DNA of 64,000 nt from Pseudovibrio japonicus (GTDB taxonomy: Bacteria > Pseudomonadota > Alphaproteobacteria > Rhizobiales > Stappiaceae). Location: NCBI RefSeq assembly GCF_014651595.1, contig NZ_BMXE01000001.1, positions 992,001 to 1,056,000 of the forward strand, given 5' to 3'. Under the pieces are notes generated by a model, which was not told the origin of the DNA, searched no databases, and saw only the letters and a program-made list of their open reading frames with translations. The translations under genes and the position numbers were made by a program. Below are positions 17,556-26,968 of this stretch, piece after piece; within the stretch, counting starts at the first letter, position 1, and each line of letters starts with the position of its first letter.

Positions 17556-18473
17556 ATGAATAACGTGCTCCATCATCTTTCTTGGGATCTTATCGGTGTC
17601 TTTGTTGCTGTTGCAGAGACGGGCAGCCTTTCGTCGGCGGCGCAGCGGTTGAACCAGAGCCAACCCACAATCGGGAGGCAGGTGAAAGCCATTGAGGCGG
17701 AGCTTGGCGTTTCGTTATTTTACCGCCATCAGCGCGGGCTTGGCCTAACGCAGGATGGTGAGGTGCTGTTGCCCCATGCTAAAGCTATGCAGGCCGCTGC
17801 AGCGCAGTTTCTGATCCACGCGGAGGAGCGCAAGCAAAGTGGGTGTGCCGGGCCGGTGCGGGTCACGGCCAGTCAGACGATCTCCACTTATGTGATGCCG
17901 AAGCTGATTGCTGCGTTTCGCGAGCGCACGCCTGAGATCCAGATTGATCTGGTGTCCTCGGACACCCCCCAAAACTTGCTATTTCAGGAAGCCGATATTG
18001 CAGTGCGCATGTTTAGGCCAACGCAGCTGGATGTTGTTGCCAAGAAGATTGGGGAGGCCCGACTTGGCCTTTACGCAAGCCGAGCGCTTATTGATCGCGT
18101 TGGCATGCCCAAGATGCAAGAAGAGCTGTTTGAGCTGGATTGGATCGGGTACGACCAGTCGGACCTGATTTTGAGCGGCATGAAGGAGGCCGGGCTTGCG
18201 GTTGACCGCGACTTCTTCTCCATTCGCTGTGACGATCAGGTTGCTTACTGGGAAATGGTGCGCGCCGGTTGCGGGATCGGGTTTGGTCAACTGGGCATCA
18301 GCCGGGACGATCCGGATATCATTGCCCTTAATCTGGAAGTCCCCCTGCCCACTTTGCCGGTGTGGCTGGCCTCTCCACATACTCTCAACCAAATTCCACG
18401 CATAAAGTTGCTCTTCGACTTTTTGGCGGAGCACCTGCCTAAGCTGTTGCAATTGGCGGCTTCCAGACCCTGA
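17556..18473 (+). CDS. LysR-family transcriptional regulator
   Basis: A 305-residue LysR regulator. The N-terminal winged helix-turn-helix is clear: VAVAETGSLSSAAQRLNQSQPTIGRQVKAIEAELGVSLFYR. A substrate-binding effector domain follows from about residue 90. It is divergently transcribed from the SDR-like gene, the classic LysR arrangement. ATG 17556 has no visible Shine-Dalgarno, so it may be leaderless or weakly translated. The palindrome ATTCGAAT lies in the shared 91-base promoter gap but is too short to call an operator. Effector unknown. Confidence 0.88.
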   Translation: MNNVLHHLSWDLIGVFVAVAETGSLSSAAQRLNQSQPTIGRQVKAIEAELGVSLFYRHQRGLGLTQDGEVLLPHAKAMQAAAAQFLIHAEERKQSGCAGPVRVTASQTISTYVMPKLIAAFRERTPEIQIDLVSSDTPQNLLFQEADIAVRMFRPTQLDVVAKKIGEARLGLYASRALIDRVGMPKMQEELFELDWIGYDQSDLILSGMKEAGLAVDRDFFSIRCDDQVAYWEMVRAGCGIGFGQLGISRDDPDIIALNLEVPLPTLPVWLASPHTLNQIPRIKLLFDFLAEHLPKLLQLAASRP

Positions 18474-18931
18474 GTGCTGCTGTACCTGCGTTTGGCCCCT
18501 AAGAATGCATGGGCGAAGCAGCTCCGAGGGCAATTATCCCACTATCCCCTACGGTACACACAGGCACTCTCACACTTTCGAGTAGGGATGGGTGCATGAG
18601 AGGGGTGTGTTGCTGGGAAAACGCGAGATAGTTTTGTGTTGAGCCTGAAGGGCGCGGAGTTTACAGCGAGCGTTACAGCAAAAATACTCCTGCTATTTTT
18701 GCCCCTTTATTTGACGGTACAAGTTCCCGAGATTGCCAGAATTTACCTAGGGTGTTTTCTTAGTTCTTACAGGAACACCAAAGCTTCCTGGCGAGAACTG
18801 AAAGACTGACTGATAGTTGTAATGCGTTGTATCTCCTAGTCTTTCTGCTTCTCGCTAGAAGACCAATCTAAACGTGGCTCCTCAAAAATCAAGATACGTG
18901 AAATTGTCAGTGTCCAACAAGGGAGCGCACC
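18474..18931. other. 458-base intergenic region without a recognisable gene
   Basis: It separates the LysR gene from the type I secretion operon. I found no convincing reading frame, terminator with T run, or RNA gene. A loose inverted repeat GGTGTT...AACACC near 18751-18780 could belong to the secretion operon promoter. The GGGAG at 18921-18925 is the ribosome site of the next gene. Confidence 0.4.
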
Positions 18932-21151
18932 GTGAGTGATTTTCGCTTGTCCAGCCCTCATGCCCTCAACACCGAGGAAGGTAGCCATCCAATGCATGAG
19001 GTGCTGGACGCTCTGGTTGAAAGCATCGCTTACATCTCCCGCGCACACGGTAACTTTCTCAGCAAGACAGCGATCACTGCCGGACTACCGCTTATCAATG
19101 GGAGATTGCAGTTCTCACAGGTCGAAAAGGCCTCGGAGAATTGCGGTTTGCTGGCACAAAAACAGAAGATTTCTCTCAGCAAGATTTCAAGTGGCAGCGT
19201 GCCATGTCTGCTGGTGTTTCATGACAAAGCCCTGCGCCTGCTCATTGGTTATGACAGCACAACCCGACAGGCCAAACTGCTGGACCCGCTAGAGCTAGAG
19301 CGACCACAGTATCTCAGTCTGGATATTCTGCAGAGGGCTTACTCCGGTTATGCGATCCTGTTTTCGCCACTTCATGCACGGGAGGGCAGCGGACGCGTGC
19401 ATGAGCAAGGCACGCATTGGTTCTGGCGCGAGTTCACCCGGTTCTGGCCGGACTATAGCAGTGTTGCAGTGGGGACCTTGCTGATCAATCTGCTTGCACT
19501 GGCCTCCCCTCTCTTCATTATGAATGTCTATGATCGCATCCTGCCCAATTTTGCCGTGGCATCCCTCTGGGCGCTGACGGTTGGCGTGGTGGTTGCCCTT
19601 ATCGGCGACTGCATTTTGAAGGTGGCACGGTCCTCCATTCTCAACAGTGTTGGCAAGCAGGCGGATCAACGGCTTGCTTCAAGAATCTTCTCTCAGATGC
19701 TGAACATCGACTTTTCCGCCAAAACCAAGAGCTCAGGGGAGTATGCCGGTGTTGTTCATGAGTATGAAAAGCTGCGTGAGTTCTTCAGCTCAACTGCTTT
19801 GATTGCGCTGCTCGATTTCTGCTTTGTCGGGCTTTTCATCGGGATCTTGTTTTTCATCGTCGGCCCCATCGCCTGGATCCCATTGATCGCGGTTCCCCTT
19901 GTCTGCCTGCTTAATCTGGCGGCCCAGTTGCCCCTTGAGCGCACGGTTCAAGCCTCCAGCCGAGAAGGGAATAAACGGCAGAGTATCCTGATGGAAACTT
20001 TGGGCGGGCATGAAACGATCCGCGCTTTGAATGCGGAAGCCCATATGCAAGCACGCTGGGAACATTCGGTTGATCGCAGCAGCGACATGCTGGTGCAGAG
20101 CAGGTACTGGTCCAATCTGGCTCAGGTCGGGACCGGATATGTGCAGGGCATGGTGTCGGTGCTGATCATTGTCTGGGGCGTGTACCGGGTTGATGCGGGT
20201 GCGGTTAATATGGGCGGGCTTATCGCCGCCATGATGCTGTCCTCGCGGGTGCTGGCACCGATCTCCTCCATCGCTGCTGCTCTGGTCCGCTTTCGGCAGG
20301 TGCTACACAGCTATCGTCAGATTGAGGATTTGCTGAGCCAGCCCACAGAGCGCCAATCGGGGAAAGCAACGGCCAACCTGCGGCGGTGCCGGGGGGATGT
20401 ACAGTTTTACAATGTGAGCTTTACTTATCCGCTGAGTGAAAAACCCAGCCTGAGCCACTGCAACTTCTCCATTGAGCCGGGAGATACAATCGGTCTGGTG
20501 GGGTCTGTTGGCTCCGGCAAATCGACGGTTGGCCGCTTGATGAGCGGACTCCGTTACCCCACTGAGGGAGCGGTGCTGATTGACGGGATTGATACGCGCC
20601 AGTTTGACCCGACAGATCTGCGCGGTTTCATCGGGTATCTGTCTCAGGAGAACACCCTGTTTCAAGGCACCTTGAGGGACAATCTGTGTCTGGGCCTGCC
20701 GCATCTTTCCAATGAAGAGATTGATGAGGTTTGCCATGTGACAGGGCTCGACCGTCTCATTAACAGGCATCCGGCGGGGCTTAATCTGATTGTGGGGGAA
20801 AATGGCAGTGCACTTTCCGGTGGGCAGCGGCAGTGCGTTGCGCTGGCGCGGGTTTTGTTGCGCAAGCCAAAGATTCTGTTTCTGGATGAGCCTTCCAGTC
20901 AGCTGGACCTTGCTTCTGAGCAGCGGCTTTTGCAGGGGTTACAGCACTACAACAATAGAGCGCTAACACTCATCATCAGCACACATCGCCCTTCCCTGCT
21001 GAAGCTCACCAACCGGCTGATTGCTCTAGATCAGGGCCGCATCATCGCGGACGGGCCCACGGAAGACGTAAAACAGTCCATGCGGCAGCCGCGCTATCGG
21101 AATGTACCCCGCCCTCAGCAGGTTCCGATTGAAGAAAGGCTCAGAGCATGA
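18932..21151 (+). CDS. Type I secretion ABC transporter/ATPase with degenerate peptidase domain (LapB/HlyB-like)
   Basis: A 739-residue exporter. Residues ~20-140 form a C39-peptidase-like domain that lacks an obvious catalytic cysteine, as in RTX/LapB systems where it only binds substrate. A six-helix membrane domain follows (~150-430). The nucleotide-binding domain has Walker A G524-SVGSGKST-532, signature LSGGQRQ, Walker B ILFLDEP and switch histidine in STHRP. It powers one-step export of large repeat proteins or adhesins. GTG 18932 has GGGAG 6 bases upstream. The stop overlaps the next gene in ATGA. No RTX substrate or TolC-like gene is nearby, and its partner gene is interrupted. Confidence 0.92.
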   Translation: MSDFRLSSPHALNTEEGSHPMHEVLDALVESIAYISRAHGNFLSKTAITAGLPLINGRLQFSQVEKASENCGLLAQKQKISLSKISSGSVPCLLVFHDKALRLLIGYDSTTRQAKLLDPLELERPQYLSLDILQRAYSGYAILFSPLHAREGSGRVHEQGTHWFWREFTRFWPDYSSVAVGTLLINLLALASPLFIMNVYDRILPNFAVASLWALTVGVVVALIGDCILKVARSSILNSVGKQADQRLASRIFSQMLNIDFSAKTKSSGEYAGVVHEYEKLREFFSSTALIALLDFCFVGLFIGILFFIVGPIAWIPLIAVPLVCLLNLAAQLPLERTVQASSREGNKRQSILMETLGGHETIRALNAEAHMQARWEHSVDRSSDMLVQSRYWSNLAQVGTGYVQGMVSVLIIVWGVYRVDAGAVNMGGLIAAMMLSSRVLAPISSIAAALVRFRQVLHSYRQIEDLLSQPTERQSGKATANLRRCRGDVQFYNVSFTYPLSEKPSLSHCNFSIEPGDTIGLVGSVGSGKSTVGRLMSGLRYPTEGAVLIDGIDTRQFDPTDLRGFIGYLSQENTLFQGTLRDNLCLGLPHLSNEEIDEVCHVTGLDRLINRHPAGLNLIVGENGSALSGGQRQCVALARVLLRKPKILFLDEPSSQLDLASEQRLLQGLQHYNNRALTLIISTHRPSLLKLTNRLIALDQGRIIADGPTEDVKQSMRQPRYRNVPRPQQVPIEERLRA

Positions 21152-22458
21152 GAGCCCTTCACCTGCCACCCAAACACCTTGATCTGCCGGAGTTTCACAG
21201 CCCAAAGCGCTCCCGCACGCTCATCCTTGCCTGTGCAGGTATTGTGCTGTTTTTGTTCGTCTGATCTGCACTGGCCAATGTGGAGGAAGTCACCCGTGGC
21301 GATGGGCGGGTGATCCCCTCACGGCAGATGCAGATCGTGCAGGCTCCGGAGCGCGGGATTGTTTCTGAGGTTTTGTTTTATGAAGGCGAGATCGTGGAGC
21401 AAGGCGCTGTCCTGGTCAGGCTGGACAACACGGGCTTTGCTTCGCAGCTGGGGGAGTTGCAGCAGAAGAAATACGCTTTGCAAGCGCGCCTTGCACGCCT
21501 GACAGCTGAGGCTCATCAGGCCGAACTTGTGCTTGATCAGTCAAATGTCTCTTCCCAAGTTGCAGCGTTCCTGAGGCGTGAAATGGAGGTTTACGTAGCC
21601 CGTCAGGACCAACTTGATGCCGAGGTTGCTGTGCTGCAGAGCCAGTTTTCGCAAAAGGAGCAGGATCTGAAGCAGCTTGACGCAAAGGCGCGCATGCTCA
21701 CTGCCAACCTCACCATCATTTCGCGGGAGCTGGAGATCAATCAGCGACTTTATGAACGCGGTATTCTGCCGGAGATCGAGTATCTGCGTCTCAAGCGCCA
21801 GTACACGACCATTGATGGGGAACGGCAAATGCTTGAGGCAACGCTTGCAAGTGCGCACTCTGCCCAGCAAGAGGTCACGCAACGGGTCATCTCAGCTAAA
21901 ACTGCCTTTGCCACCAATGCGCAGTCGGAGCTTGCGGCGGCGAAGGCGGAGCTTGCCGTCATTGACGAGCGCCTGCGCGGTGCAGAAGACCGCGTTCATC
22001 GAAGTGCGTTGGTGGCGCCGGTGCGCGGCGTCATCAACAAGCTCAATGTGAGCACCATTGGCGCGGTGGTTCAGGCGGGTGAGCCACTGGTGGAAATTGT
22101 TCCGCTGGAAGACACATTGCTGATTGCTGCGAAAATACCCCCGCAGAATGTTGCGTTCCTTCATCCCGGTCAGGATGTGAGCGCGAAGATCACAGCCTAT
22201 GACTATTCCATTTATGGCGGTCTGGATGGGGTCCTGGAGCGGATCAGCCCGGATACGTCAGAGGATGAACGCGGGGAGGCCTTTTTTAAGGTGATCGTGC
22301 GCACCAAGCAGAACCATCTGGGATCAGACAATCACCCACTTCCGATTACGCCCGGCATGACGGCCAGTATTGATATTCTGACCGGCGAGAAGAGCGTTTT
22401 AAGCTACATCGCCAAACCGCTGCTCAAGGTGAAGGCAGAGGCGTTTCGGGAGCGGTGA
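21148..22458 (+). pseudogene. HlyD-family type I secretion membrane fusion protein, interrupted by an in-frame TGA
   Basis: The frame opens at ATG 21148, overlapping the ABC gene stop. It encodes 38 residues leading into a transmembrane helix (TLILACAGIVLFLFV), meets TGA at 21262-21264, and continues in the same frame through a complete HlyD protein to 22458. The rest shows EEVTRGDGRVIPSRQMQIVQ, a long coiled coil (~residues 95-265), and the lipoyl/beta-barrel part ending ITPGMTASIDILTGEKSVL. Relatives often have tryptophan at this point of the helix, so a TGG-to-TGA change is likely. Restart at GTG 21280 would give a protein with no membrane anchor. Without the stop the length is 436 codons, normal for the family. 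Either a recent null mutation or a sequencing error. Confidence 0.85.
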
Positions 22459-22481
22459 CACAGCGGCGCTAAGCCCACCTG

Positions 22482-23627
22482 CTATAGCATTTGTGAGAGG
22501 AATGAGACGGAGTTGCCACTTGGTGCAATCAGTAGGAGATCTGACAGGTCAGCTGATTGCAGAGTGGCGACAGACTGAGTGAGCCCCATTAGCGCAGCTG
22601 GGTTGGAAATGGCCATACGCAGCACGTCTTGTGCAGGGATTTCAAGCTGATTGATCATGCGGGCCACGGATTCCAACATGGTGATGTGGGCGCCTGCCAG
22701 AGATCCGGCTTTGTTGATGAGCTGACCGTCTTTCAGATAGACCTGATGTCCGTAAAGATCAAAACGATCCGGTCCGCCAACGGTTGGCATGGCATCGCTT
22801 ATGATGATCATGCGGTCTTTGACAGGACGTGCGCGGATAGCGAGGCGCAACATGTCGTCGGCCACGTGGTGTCCGTCTACAATCAGCGAGCAATAGGCGG
22901 TGCTGTTGATGGCAGTTCCGACTGCTCCCGGTTCTCGGTTGACCATCTGGGACATACCGTTGAACAGGTGGGTGAAGAGGGTCGCGCCCTCTTCCAGAGC
23001 CGGTTTGATCTCCGCTGCACCAGCGTTGGTATGGCCGATGGAAACCACAACGCCCATTTCCACCAGTGTGGCAATATCCCCTTTGGCAACACCTTCCGGT
23101 GCCACAGTGATCAGCACCGGGATGTTGCGGTCACGCAGTTCGCGGACCAGCTTCAAGGTGCGGGTGTCAAAGGGGCGGACCCAACTGGCTTCGTGGGTGC
23201 CTTTGCGCTCCACGCTGATGTGTGGGCCTTCGATGTGGATGCCGTTGATGCCGTGGGTGCCGTATGCATCCTTCATGGCCTCGACAGCGTCTTCCAATAC
23301 TTGCGGAGCATCGGTGATGACCGTTGGCAGCAAAGCCGTGGTGCCGAACTGGCGATGGGTGTTCGCGATGGTTGCCAAGCCTTCCGGTGTTGGCGTGGTG
23401 TTGTAGAGCACGCCGCCGCCGCCGTTGACCTGAATGTCAAAGAAACCCGGAGTGATGAGGCCTGACAGCTTTTTGACTGTGGCACCAGCGGGCAAGTCTC
23501 CGGTTGACGACAGGCCTGCGCATTCGCCGTTCACCACATGAACGGCGGTGTTGGTCAGCAAGTTCTGGCCGTCAAACAGCTGGTCTGGCGAAAGCCAGAT
23601 ATCTTGATTGCCCGGTGCGGTGCTCAT
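22482..23627 (-). CDS. nagA: N-acetylglucosamine/galactosamine-6-phosphate deacetylase
   Basis: A 381-residue NagA/AgaA amidohydrolase. PGFFDIQVNGGGG carries the entry metal-site region; GIHIEGPHISVERKGTH is the family signature; GHTNAGA and THLFNGMSQM supply the histidine sites; ISDAMPTVGG holds the catalytic aspartate. It removes acetate from GlcNAc-6-P or GalNAc-6-P in the cytoplasm. It is the last gene of a leftward operon, overlapping the gatZ-like gene by ATGA. The AgaS and GatZ neighbours tilt the substrate toward galactosamine, but sequence alone cannot separate NagA from AgaA. Confidence 0.92.
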   Translation of the reverse strand: MSTAPGNQDIWLSPDQLFDGQNLLTNTAVHVVNGECAGLSSTGDLPAGATVKKLSGLITPGFFDIQVNGGGGVLYNTTPTPEGLATIANTHRQFGTTALLPTVITDAPQVLEDAVEAMKDAYGTHGINGIHIEGPHISVERKGTHEASWVRPFDTRTLKLVRELRDRNIPVLITVAPEGVAKGDIATLVEMGVVVSIGHTNAGAAEIKPALEEGATLFTHLFNGMSQMVNREPGAVGTAINSTAYCSLIVDGHHVADDMLRLAIRARPVKDRMIIISDAMPTVGGPDRFDLYGHQVYLKDGQLINKAGSLAGAHITMLESVARMINQLEIPAQDVLRMAISNPAALMGLTQSVATLQSADLSDLLLIAPSGNSVSFLSQML

Positions 23628-24937
23628 AGAGCCTCCTCAAGCTGAGGGATCTCAACTCTTTCAAAGAAATAGGGTTGCAATGCCTGCTGAATCTCAGCAA
23701 GCACGAGCGCCTTCTCTATGCCAAAACCACGGCTCTGCAAAGCCTGTGCACGCTCAACAGCTTGAGATGCAAACAGTTGAAGCTGCAGAACCTCTGGTAT
23801 CCTATGTGTTTGAAGCGCAGAAAAGAGCGTTTCAAGAGCGTCCTGTACCTTTTCCTGAGGCCAGTAATAGCGGATGCGATCTGCGTAACTGAAGTGGCGC
23901 AGCAGGCGGACATCCTGATCAGATCCGTGATAGTGAGCGTGCCAGTACTTTGGCTCTGACAGCATCTGCGCCTCCAGTATCTTCGGGAGTTTTGGGGCGG
24001 TGCGATTGTCTTCTTCCAGCCAGTCGAGCATCTGGTCGAGCGCGTAGATCGCTTGCCTGTAGGCGAAGGTGAGCGCGGGACCCACTTTGAGGATGGCAAA
24101 GCCCATGTCTGCCAAGCGGGGAAGTGCACTGCTGCGCTGATAGTCTGTGCTGTGGGCTTCGAACACCACGTTCTGAAACGGATCGAGAGCTGCACGTAAG
24201 GTCGTATCGCTGTCCGCTGGTAAGTGGTCAATATGGAAGGGGGAGAACTCTACACCCGGCTGCACGACGAGACCGCAGATCCGCTCTTTGGCGGCGTGCA
24301 GGCCCAGCGTGCTGAACTTCTCGAAGTGCATTTGCAAGGTCTGAGCCGCTCGTTCGGGCGGGGTTGGTTCAACTCCCTGAGCTTCTGCGGCATCACGTGC
24401 ACCACCGGGAGGTGGCACTTCTGTACCGACGATGTAGTTGAGGTGGTTTGGGTCCGGAGCGTATTCTTCGCAGATGGCTGCAAGTTGCGCCGCGCGGCTG
24501 GCACTGAGTTCATCTCCAACCTGAGCCTCTTCCCCAGCACACCCTTCGGAGCAGTCCAGATGGATTTTGGTGAAGCCTGCCTCAACATAGGCTTTCATCA
24601 GTTCTTTGGCTTTGGCCATGGCCTGATCGGCGGGCATAGACCGCCATGCTTGCGGACCGAGGTGGTCGCCGCCGAGGATCAGGGCACTTTCCGGCAGGCC
24701 TGCTTTAGCGCAGATACCTTTGACGTGAGTGACGAACTCGGCTGGCTTCATGCCTGTATAGCCACCGTCCTGATTGACCTGATTGCTGGTTGCCTCAATC
24801 AACAAGGGAGCATCTTTTTCGGCGACGAGCAGCGCGGAGGCGAGGATGACGTCGGGCTGGGCGGAGCAGATGGAGGGGAGCGCTACGCAGGCGCCTGCAC
24901 GGTTGGCAGAGATGACCTGGAGCAGCGGGTTGCTCAT
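23624..24937 (-). CDS. GatZ/KbaZ-family protein (tagatose-bisphosphate aldolase non-catalytic subunit family)
   Basis: A 437-residue member of the GatZ/KbaZ family: ANRAGACVALPSICSAQPDV near the start, LILGGDHLGPQAWR, HLDCSEGCAG and VVQPGVEFSPFHIDHLPAD are characteristic. In enterics GatZ stabilises the class II aldolase GatY. No gatY/kbaY-like gene or tagatose-6-phosphate kinase occurs in this operon or elsewhere in the window, so the protein probably acts alone. Members of this family have been reported with ketohexose (phosphate) C4-epimerase activity; a tagatose-6-P to fructose-6-P step would fit here. Overlaps both neighbours by 4 bases. Confidence 0.85.
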   Translation of the reverse strand: MSNPLLQVISANRAGACVALPSICSAQPDVILASALLVAEKDAPLLIEATSNQVNQDGGYTGMKPAEFVTHVKGICAKAGLPESALILGGDHLGPQAWRSMPADQAMAKAKELMKAYVEAGFTKIHLDCSEGCAGEEAQVGDELSASRAAQLAAICEEYAPDPNHLNYIVGTEVPPPGGARDAAEAQGVEPTPPERAAQTLQMHFEKFSTLGLHAAKERICGLVVQPGVEFSPFHIDHLPADSDTTLRAALDPFQNVVFEAHSTDYQRSSALPRLADMGFAILKVGPALTFAYRQAIYALDQMLDWLEEDNRTAPKLPKILEAQMLSEPKYWHAHYHGSDQDVRLLRHFSYADRIRYYWPQEKVQDALETLFSALQTHRIPEVLQLQLFASQAVERAQALQSRGFGIEKALVLAEIQQALQPYFFERVEIPQLEEAL

Positions 24938-25869
24938 GGCACGGCCTCCAATTCCTCATGAGATTGAAGCGCAGCAAGGGCTGCCCCACGAGTACCGCTG
25001 CTGTCGCCGTAGTCTGCGATGCGGATATCCGGCGGCTCGGTCTGGCTGAGCAGATGGCCCGGCAGCGCCTCGGCAATGATGCGGTCGATATTAGGAATTC
25101 TGGAGAGGCCGCCACCGATCACGATGCAGTCGGGGTCAACCGTGCATTGGAGCGTGGCGACCAGTTCTGCAGCGATGCGGGCCCAGAGATGCATGACTTC
25201 CTGCATTTGCCGGTCACCCGCGGCTGCTGCGGTGGTGATGGCTTGTGCATCCACATGCTTGCCGATGACGTGTTTGGCGAGGCGGCGCATTCCCGGACCG
25301 GCGAGATAGGTTTCAAAACAGCCGGTGCGTCCGCAGCCGCATGGGACCGCGTCCAGACCGAGGTCCTTCATGGCAGCGTAAGGAATGCCGAGGTGGCCGA
25401 ATTCTCCAGCGGCGCCATTAAGGCCGGAGATGAGCGTGCCGCCTGAGCAGTAGCCGCCGCCGACACCTGTGCCGATGATCAGGCCGAAGACACTGGCATA
25501 GCCGCGCCCTGCACCCAGTAGGGCTTCGGAGAGGGTGAAGCAGTTGCAGTCGTTCTCAAAGGTGACGGCTCTGTCCAGTTTTTGGGTCAGGTCGTGATGG
25601 AGGGTACGACCTGATGCGAGCAGGTTGGCGGTAAGGAATTTGCCGGTTCGTTTGCAGTGGAAGCCGGGAATGCCGACGCCGACCGGCAGGTGTTTTGAGC
25701 CTGCTGTCTCTTCCAGCCACAGGACCATTTCGCAGAGTGCCTCCACCAGATTTTCGTAGGAATCCTGTGGTGTTGGAATGCGTTTGGTTTTGATGGCGGC
25801 CCAGCCTTCATCAAAGGCGGTTGCTTCGATTTTGGTACCGCCCAGATCAATCCCCCCTGCCCGAACCAT
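24934..25869 (-). CDS. ROK-family sugar kinase, N-acetylhexosamine kinase candidate
   Basis: A 311-residue ROK protein without the DNA-binding domain found in ROK repressors. The phosphate-binding motif is DLGGTKIEATAF at the N-terminus; catalytic aspartate in FENDCNCFTLSE; zinc-binding ROK signature CGCGRTGCFETYLAGPG. The operon imports a sugar by ABC transport, so a cytoplasmic kinase is required before the NagA deacetylase; this gene fills that role for GlcNAc or GalNAc. Start ATG 25869 lies one base from the stop of the SIS gene. Substrate specificity inferred. Confidence 0.88.
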   Translation of the reverse strand: MVRAGGIDLGGTKIEATAFDEGWAAIKTKRIPTPQDSYENLVEALCEMVLWLEETAGSKHLPVGVGIPGFHCKRTGKFLTANLLASGRTLHHDLTQKLDRAVTFENDCNCFTLSEALLGAGRGYASVFGLIIGTGVGGGYCSGGTLISGLNGAAGEFGHLGIPYAAMKDLGLDAVPCGCGRTGCFETYLAGPGMRRLAKHVIGKHVDAQAITTAAAAGDRQMQEVMHLWARIAAELVATLQCTVDPDCIVIGGGLSRIPNIDRIIAEALPGHLLSQTEPPDIRIADYGDSSGTRGAALAALQSHEELEAVP

Positions 25870-25870
25870 T

Positions 25871-26968
25871 TCACCCCTCTTTCACGTCATAGAGTTTTAC
25901 GCCTGAGACAACGCGGGTTAGTGTGCCCTGCCCTTCAAACGGATTGTCTACATTCAAGCCAAGCTGGTTTGACCAAACCACGCCGAGCCACTGGGCTATG
26001 AGCACATGAAGGACCGACATCCAACCGTCCGACAGTTTGCATGGAATATGCACATCTGCATCCTCGGTGTTGCCGATGGTGAGGACAGTGCGTTCACCAA
26101 ATTGCGCTTTCACTTCTTCCGCCAGATCTTCGTCGTAGCGGCGGGAATGCAAGGTGTTGGAGAGGAACACGAAGACCATGGTCTGGTCCTCGACAAAGGA
26201 CTTTGGTCCATGGCGGAAGCCGAGGGAGCTGTCCCAGATGGAGGGGATTTTTCCGGCTGACAGTTCCAAAACCTTAAGCGCGCTTTCGCGGGCAACAAAA
26301 GTGAGGGGGCCGGAGCCTACGAAGACGGCTCGCTGAGGTCTATCGAGTTTGTCTGCCAGCTGCTCTGCTTCTGCCAGCACGCCGGTTGCAGCCTCGCTGA
26401 CCTCGTGGATATTGGCGGTGAATTCTTCCGGTGTTTCCTGCCCGAAGACGGCCATGGCTGTGAGGATCATGGTGGTGAAGCTGGAGGTCATGGCAAAGCC
26501 GCTGTCGTGACATGCTTCGGGCAATACGACTACGCGCTGACTGGCCTTTGACGCAGGCTGGCGGGTTGCCAGTGTACTGTCCTTGTTGCAGGTGATGTTC
26601 AGTCGTGGAGCTGCCGGGAAGAGTGCATCCAGCAGGTCGAGTGTACCGATGGTCTCGGTGGAGTTGCCGGAACGGCCAAAGGACACCACCAGCGGGATCA
26701 CCCCTGTGCGTTTGAACGTTTCTGGTGCGCTGACCAGATCTGTTGAGGGAATGGCACGCATTGGCAGCACGGAAGTCACATGCAGCGCTCTGCAAAGAAT
26801 ATCGCCTAGATAGGAGGATGAGCCAGCGCCGCAGAACCAGATTTCTGTGGCTCCGGAATTGGCAACCCACTCGCGCAGATCGTCTATTGAGGCCCTAAGT
26901 TCCTGCGCCCAGCTTGTCCAGATTTGTGGCTGCGCCTTGATTTCGCGTGTTGTTGCCCAGTTGCTCAC
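25871..26968 (-). CDS. SIS-domain sugar-phosphate isomerase/deaminase, AgaS-like
   Basis: A 365-residue protein with two SIS domains: WFCGAGSSSYLGDIL with SFGRSGNSTETIGTLD in the first, AVFVGSGPLTFVARESALKVLELS in the second. This is the AgaS/GlmS-isomerase-domain architecture without a glutaminase domain. AgaS converts galactosamine-6-P to tagatose-6-P with ammonia release; a glucosamine-6-P deaminase role is the alternative. It starts at GTG 26968, sharing one base with the stop of the Gfo/Idh gene. A GatZ-like gene in the same operon favours AgaS. Confidence 0.85.
   Translation of the reverse strand: MSNWATTREIKAQPQIWTSWAQELRASIDDLREWVANSGATEIWFCGAGSSSYLGDILCRALHVTSVLPMRAIPSTDLVSAPETFKRTGVIPLVVSFGRSGNSTETIGTLDLLDALFPAAPRLNITCNKDSTLATRQPASKASQRVVVLPEACHDSGFAMTSSFTTMILTAMAVFGQETPEEFTANIHEVSEAATGVLAEAEQLADKLDRPQRAVFVGSGPLTFVARESALKVLELSAGKIPSIWDSSLGFRHGPKSFVEDQTMVFVFLSNTLHSRRYDEDLAEEVKAQFGERTVLTIGNTEDADVHIPCKLSDGWMSVLHVLIAQWLGVVWSNQLGLNVDNPFEGQGTLTRVVSGVKLYDVKEG

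Noticed and set aside
21280-22458. HlyD protein starting at GTG 21280 as an intact gene
   Set aside because: No ribosome site, and it would lack the membrane helix that is encoded in frame just upstream of the TGA.
22629-23465. 278-codon open frame antisense to nagA
   Set aside because: Shadow of nagA; no ribosome site or recognisable motif.
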